Positions 30,797 to 33,283 of a stretch of 33,283 bases of DNA are shown in pieces (within the stretch, counting starts at the first letter, position 1; every line of letters starts with the position of its first letter). Under the pieces are notes generated by a model. It had not been told where the DNA came from. It did no database searches and saw only the letters and a program-made list of their open reading frames with translations. Source of the stretch: Eubacteriales bacterium (GTDB taxonomy: Bacteria; Bacillota; Clostridia; Tissierellales; Dethiosulfatibacteraceae); NCBI GenBank assembly GCA_030694905.1, contig JAUYTY010000089.1:1-33283 (forward strand), in the 5' to 3' direction. The translations under genes were made by a program, and so were the position numbers.

Positions 30797-31986
30797 TTGA
30801 TTCCTCCGTCAAGATAGTCAATAGCTGCCTGTGACATCACAAGCATGGAATTTTTGAGATTTCGATCGTCCCATTGAAACTCAGGACTGTGATGAACCAC
30901 TTCTTTACCTTCAGGCGCTATGCCTACGAAGAAAAAGCAAGAAGGGACTTTCTCAGAAAAAAACGCAAAATCCTCAGCTCCCATTGATGGTTCTTTTGGT
31001 TCTATGACTTGTTCTTCTCTCAAAACCTTTCTAGCTGCATTTTTTACAAGCTCTGCAAGCGAATAATCATTCACAACAGGTGGTAAGGCAAAATCCTCAG
31101 CGATTACAAACTCGTAATCAGCCCCCTGTGATTGTGTTATGCCTTTCAAGGTTTCCTCCATTTCCTTGATAATCCAATTTCTTAAGTCAGTGTCAAATGT
31201 TCTTATCGTACCGGTTACTTCAACCACGTCGGGTATTGTGTTGTACTCACTGATCGCATTCAAAGAACAGTAAGAAACCACTGCAGGGTTGAAAGGGTTT
31301 TTCTTTCTGCTGATAATAGACTGCATGTTGTTGATAGCTTGAACCGTAATCATTATTGGGTCTACACAAAGATGAGGCATAGCCGCATGGCCGCCTTTAC
31401 CAATGACTTTAAAGATGAACTTGTCAGGTGCGGCCATAAAGGGCCCCCCTTTGATATACACTTCGCCTTCCGGTACAGAGCCCCAAAAATGAAGCCCAAA
31501 TGCCGCATCAACCCTTGGATTTTCAAGAACTCCCAGATTGACCATCGCCTTTGCTCCGCTATCATACTCCTCATCAGGCTGAAAAACAAACTTGACCGTC
31601 CCATGCAAATCATCTCTCATCTGGCTCAATATCATCGCAACACCTAATAGGTTGGCCGTATGTCCATCATGTCCGCACGCATGCATTTTCCCTTTAACTC
31701 TTGACGCATATTCAAGTCCGGTGCTTTCCTGTATGGGCAAGGCATCCATATCAGCCCTGAGCATAAGGGTTTTTCCGGGATACTTGCCTTTCAACAAACC
31801 TACTACACCGGTTTTCTCAATATTTTCTGTGACTTCGAAACCAAGACCTTTTAAAATCTCAGAAACAGCTTTTGATGTTTCAACCTCTTCATGGCCCAGC
31901 TCGGGATTCATGTGGAACTGATGTCTTAAACCCACAACCTTTTCATAGTATTCTTCACATAATAGTTTTATTTTTTCAGGTGCCAT
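30793..31986 (-). CDS. M20D-type amidohydrolase (hippurate/IAA-amino acid hydrolase family)
   Basis: The 397-residue enzyme cleaves the amide bond of N-acyl amino acids or similar conjugates. It has the family motifs RADMDALPIQE (77-87), metal-binding C104-G-H106-D-G-H109 in MHACGHDGHT, the acidic pair E139-E140 in PDEEYDSGAKAM, H166 in GLHFWGS, and the late SMGAEDFAFF. This is a different M20 branch from the ArgE/DapE-type gene at 14.3-15.5 kb. AAGGAG lies upstream of the ATG. It follows the cyclodeaminase gene by 15 bp and overlaps the AEC gene, so all three are co-transcribed. The acyl group and amino acid are unknown. Confidence 0.92.
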   Translation of the reverse strand: MAPEKIKLLCEEYYEKVVGLRHQFHMNPELGHEEVETSKAVSEILKGLGFEVTENIEKTGVVGLLKGKYPGKTLMLRADMDALPIQESTGLEYASRVKGKMHACGHDGHTANLLGVAMILSQMRDDLHGTVKFVFQPDEEYDSGAKAMVNLGVLENPRVDAAFGLHFWGSVPEGEVYIKGGPFMAAPDKFIFKVIGKGGHAAMPHLCVDPIMITVQAINNMQSIISRKKNPFNPAVVSYCSLNAISEYNTIPDVVEVTGTIRTFDTDLRNWIIKEMEETLKGITQSQGADYEFVIAEDFALPPVVNDYSLAELVKNAARKVLREEQVIEPKEPSMGAEDFAFFSEKVPSCFFFVGIAPEGKEVVHHSPEFQWDDRNLKNSMLVMSQAAIDYLDGGIN

Positions 31987-32001
31987 CCATCTCTCTCCTT
32001 T

Positions 32002-33057
32002 TTATAGTTCTACCACGACGCCAAAATTGTTTTGGTTGGCTTTAGATAACAATTCTTTCGCGGTTATCAGGTCCTGTGCCGCTAACCCGCTAGCGTCAAA
32101 AAGAGTTATTTCATTATCTGAAAGCCTCCCTGGATTCTCACCCTTGATTACTTTTCCGATTTCACAAATGATATCACTTTTTAAGAATAATCCTTTTTTA
32201 ATGGGGATTTCCATTTCTCCCGTCTTGGATGTTTTCTCAATATCATCTGTGAACACTCTTGCCACCGTAAATATATTCTCATCTATTTCCTGCTTACCCA
32301 CCATGTCAGCCCCCATGCAAGTCAGATGTGTGCCCGGTTTAAGCCATTCCTTCATAATCATGGGTTTTCTGGAAGGCGTAGCGGTGATAATGATATCTGC
32401 CTTTTTCACTGCATTTTCGATATCATCAACAGGATTGAATTCTATGTCGTATTTTTTCATCAGTTCATTGAAAAACTGCGGGTTATCCGCAAACCTGGAT
32501 AAAAAATCATTGAACAGTTTTTCTTTTATGGTCTCACAAAATTTTACCGCACTTTCATAGCTCATGGCATCATATACATAAACTCGTTTTATTCCATCCA
32601 AGAGCATCAGATGAGCGGCAATTTGATAGGGTGCCTGATTACCCGCTCCTACCATCAAAATTTCCTCGGAATTCTTCCTTGCAAGATATTTGGTTCCGAT
32701 TCCTCCTGCAGCTCCGGTTCTCATGCCTGTAATAGACGACCCATCCAGCAACGCTAATGGTGACCCTGTCTTTCTGTCATATAGCATGATGTTTCCAACC
32801 AATGTTTCCATACCATTTTTGGCATTCTCTCCAAACCATGACATCAGCTTGAATCCGAAAATCCCAGCTTTATCAACGGTTCCTGATTTGATGTCCATAT
32901 CTGCCTTGCCTTCCTCGAAATCGTAGAATACCGTATCAAACAGCACAATCTCTTTTTCTGAATTCAGCACATATGTTTCTTCAACCGCTCTTACAGCGTC
33001 AAGCATATTTAGATGTGCTTCAATATCCTTCTTGCTGATCACTCTGATTTTATTCAT
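32002..33057 (-). CDS. ornithine cyclodeaminase/mu-crystallin family protein
   Basis: The 352-residue protein has the family's N-terminal dimerisation part and an NAD(P) fold with VGAGNQ (136-141). Upstream is the substrate-side segment GSSITGMRTGAAGGIGTKYLARK (about 106-128), where the Arg is the conserved carboxylate-binding residue. Members include ornithine cyclodeaminase, alanine dehydrogenase and various imine reductases, so the exact reaction is open. At 352 residues it is slightly long. The start MNKIRV has AAAGGAG at 6 bp; an upstream in-frame ATG would read through the tandem repeat leader. It is first in an operon with the M20 amidohydrolase, AEC carrier and TetR gene. Confidence 0.88.
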   Translation of the reverse strand: MNKIRVISKKDIEAHLNMLDAVRAVEETYVLNSEKEIVLFDTVFYDFEEGKADMDIKSGTVDKAGIFGFKLMSWFGENAKNGMETLVGNIMLYDRKTGSPLALLDGSSITGMRTGAAGGIGTKYLARKNSEEILMVGAGNQAPYQIAAHLMLLDGIKRVYVYDAMSYESAVKFCETIKEKLFNDFLSRFADNPQFFNELMKKYDIEFNPVDDIENAVKKADIIITATPSRKPMIMKEWLKPGTHLTCMGADMVGKQEIDENIFTVARVFTDDIEKTSKTGEMEIPIKKGLFLKSDIICEIGKVIKGENPGRLSDNEITLFDASGLAAQDLITAKELLSKANQNNFGVVVEL

Positions 33058-33068
33058 TTTATACTCCT

Positions 33069-33283
33069 TTATCAACAGGGTTCTTGGGTTTAGGTGGTGT
33101 TTCAAGCGCCATCTGAACCTTAGAAACCGTTATCCAGGGACTCTACAGTGCTTATCTCCCACTTATCAACAGGGTTCTTGGATTCAGTTGGCGTTTTAAA
33201 ACGCCATCTGAACCTTAGAAACCGTTATCCAGGGACTCTACAGTGCTTATCTCCCACTTATCAACAGGGTTCTTGGATTCAGT
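33069..33283. repeat. tandem repeat array, 94/95-bp units, in the leader of the cyclodeaminase operon
   Basis: There are two full units (33069-33162, 94 bp; 33163-33257, 95 bp) and the first 26 bases of a third, which runs off the window. The first 19 and the last 56 bases are identical in units 1 and 2; differences are confined to the middle. In unit 2 the middle is an 18-base perfect palindrome, TGGCGTTTTAAAACGCCA (33189-33206), extended by an outer stem. In unit 1 the changed bases still permit a hairpin with G-U pairs when read on the plus strand. The array starts inside the ribosome binding site of the cyclodeaminase gene. Its function is unknown. Confidence 0.9.

Noticed and set aside
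33069-33283. CRISPR array
   Set aside because: Units are 94-95 bp and nearly identical throughout; the variable middle is homologous between units and forms a hairpin, so it is not a unique spacer. No cas genes are present.
33069-33283. DnaA boxes or replication iterons (TTATCAACA, TTATCCAGG)
   Set aside because: The nonamers differ from TTATCCACA, no dnaA, dnaN or replication gene is near, and the repeats sit in the leader of a metabolic operon.
33069-33283. Known tandem riboswitch (glycine, guanidine-II, THF, c-di-GMP)
   Set aside because: I could not match conserved cores of these classes, and the near-identity of the units looks more like duplication. A covariance-model search would decide.

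Overview
The window looks like a chromosomal segment from an AT-rich, Gram-positive-type anaerobe of the class Clostridia. Supporting signs are strong AGGAGG-type ribosome binding sites, some TTG/GTG starts, HrcA/CIRCE heat-shock operators, a flavodiiron protein, an oxygen-sensitive 4-hydroxybutyryl-CoA dehydratase, and several genes for fermenting amino or hydroxy acids. I cannot name the genus. There are no rRNA or tRNA genes, insertion sequences, phage genes or CRISPR arrays.

Left part (1-12.0 kb). A partial AEC transporter and an HD-domain protein are followed by galE and a DUF697 membrane protein, all on the minus strand. A small gene with an apparent -1 frameshift precedes the DUF697 gene. 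Divergent from these is a plus-strand ABC efflux operon: membrane fusion protein, stand-alone cobalamin-binding-domain protein, FtsX/MacB-type permease and ATPase. The cobalamin protein is an unexpected member. htpG and hsp20 follow on the minus strand, each with its own consensus promoter and perfect CIRCE operator. dinB (DNA polymerase IV) and a baeRF-type (eRF1/Pelota-like) protein are on the plus strand.

Middle part (12.1-20.1 kb). A minus-strand operon encodes 4-hydroxybutyryl-CoA dehydratase with its Fe-S ligands intact, an Nfu-type Fe-S carrier and a small cysteine-rich protein. Next come an M20 peptidase with an SLC13/DASS-type transporter, a divergent flavodiiron protein, and an mtnA plus class II aldolase pair. 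That pair fits disposal of 5-methylthioribose or 5-deoxyribose phosphates.

Right part (20.2-33.3 kb). A five-gene minus-strand operon encodes a carnitine/3-hydroxyacyl-CoA dehydrogenase-like enzyme, a CoA-transferase, a GntP permease, a beta-keto acid cleavage enzyme (BKACE) and a PanE-like reductase. A textbook sigma-54 promoter and two palindromes lie between it and its likely activator, a PAS-AAA-TyrR-type HTH protein. The inferred job is uptake of a beta-hydroxy acid, oxidation to the beta-keto acid, and cleavage with acetyl-CoA to acetoacetate and a new acyl-CoA. A second locus runs from an ornithine-cyclodeaminase-family protein through an M20 amidohydrolase and an AEC transporter to a TetR regulator. 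It leads into a second BKACE gene whose promoter carries a likely TetR operator. A 94/95-bp tandem repeat array forms the 5' leader of this second locus and runs off the window.

Most promising for new biology: the cobalamin-sensor-like protein inside an ABC efflux operon; the two BKACEs of unknown substrate under different regulators; the dehydratase/Nfu/Cys-protein operon; and the tandem repeat leader.
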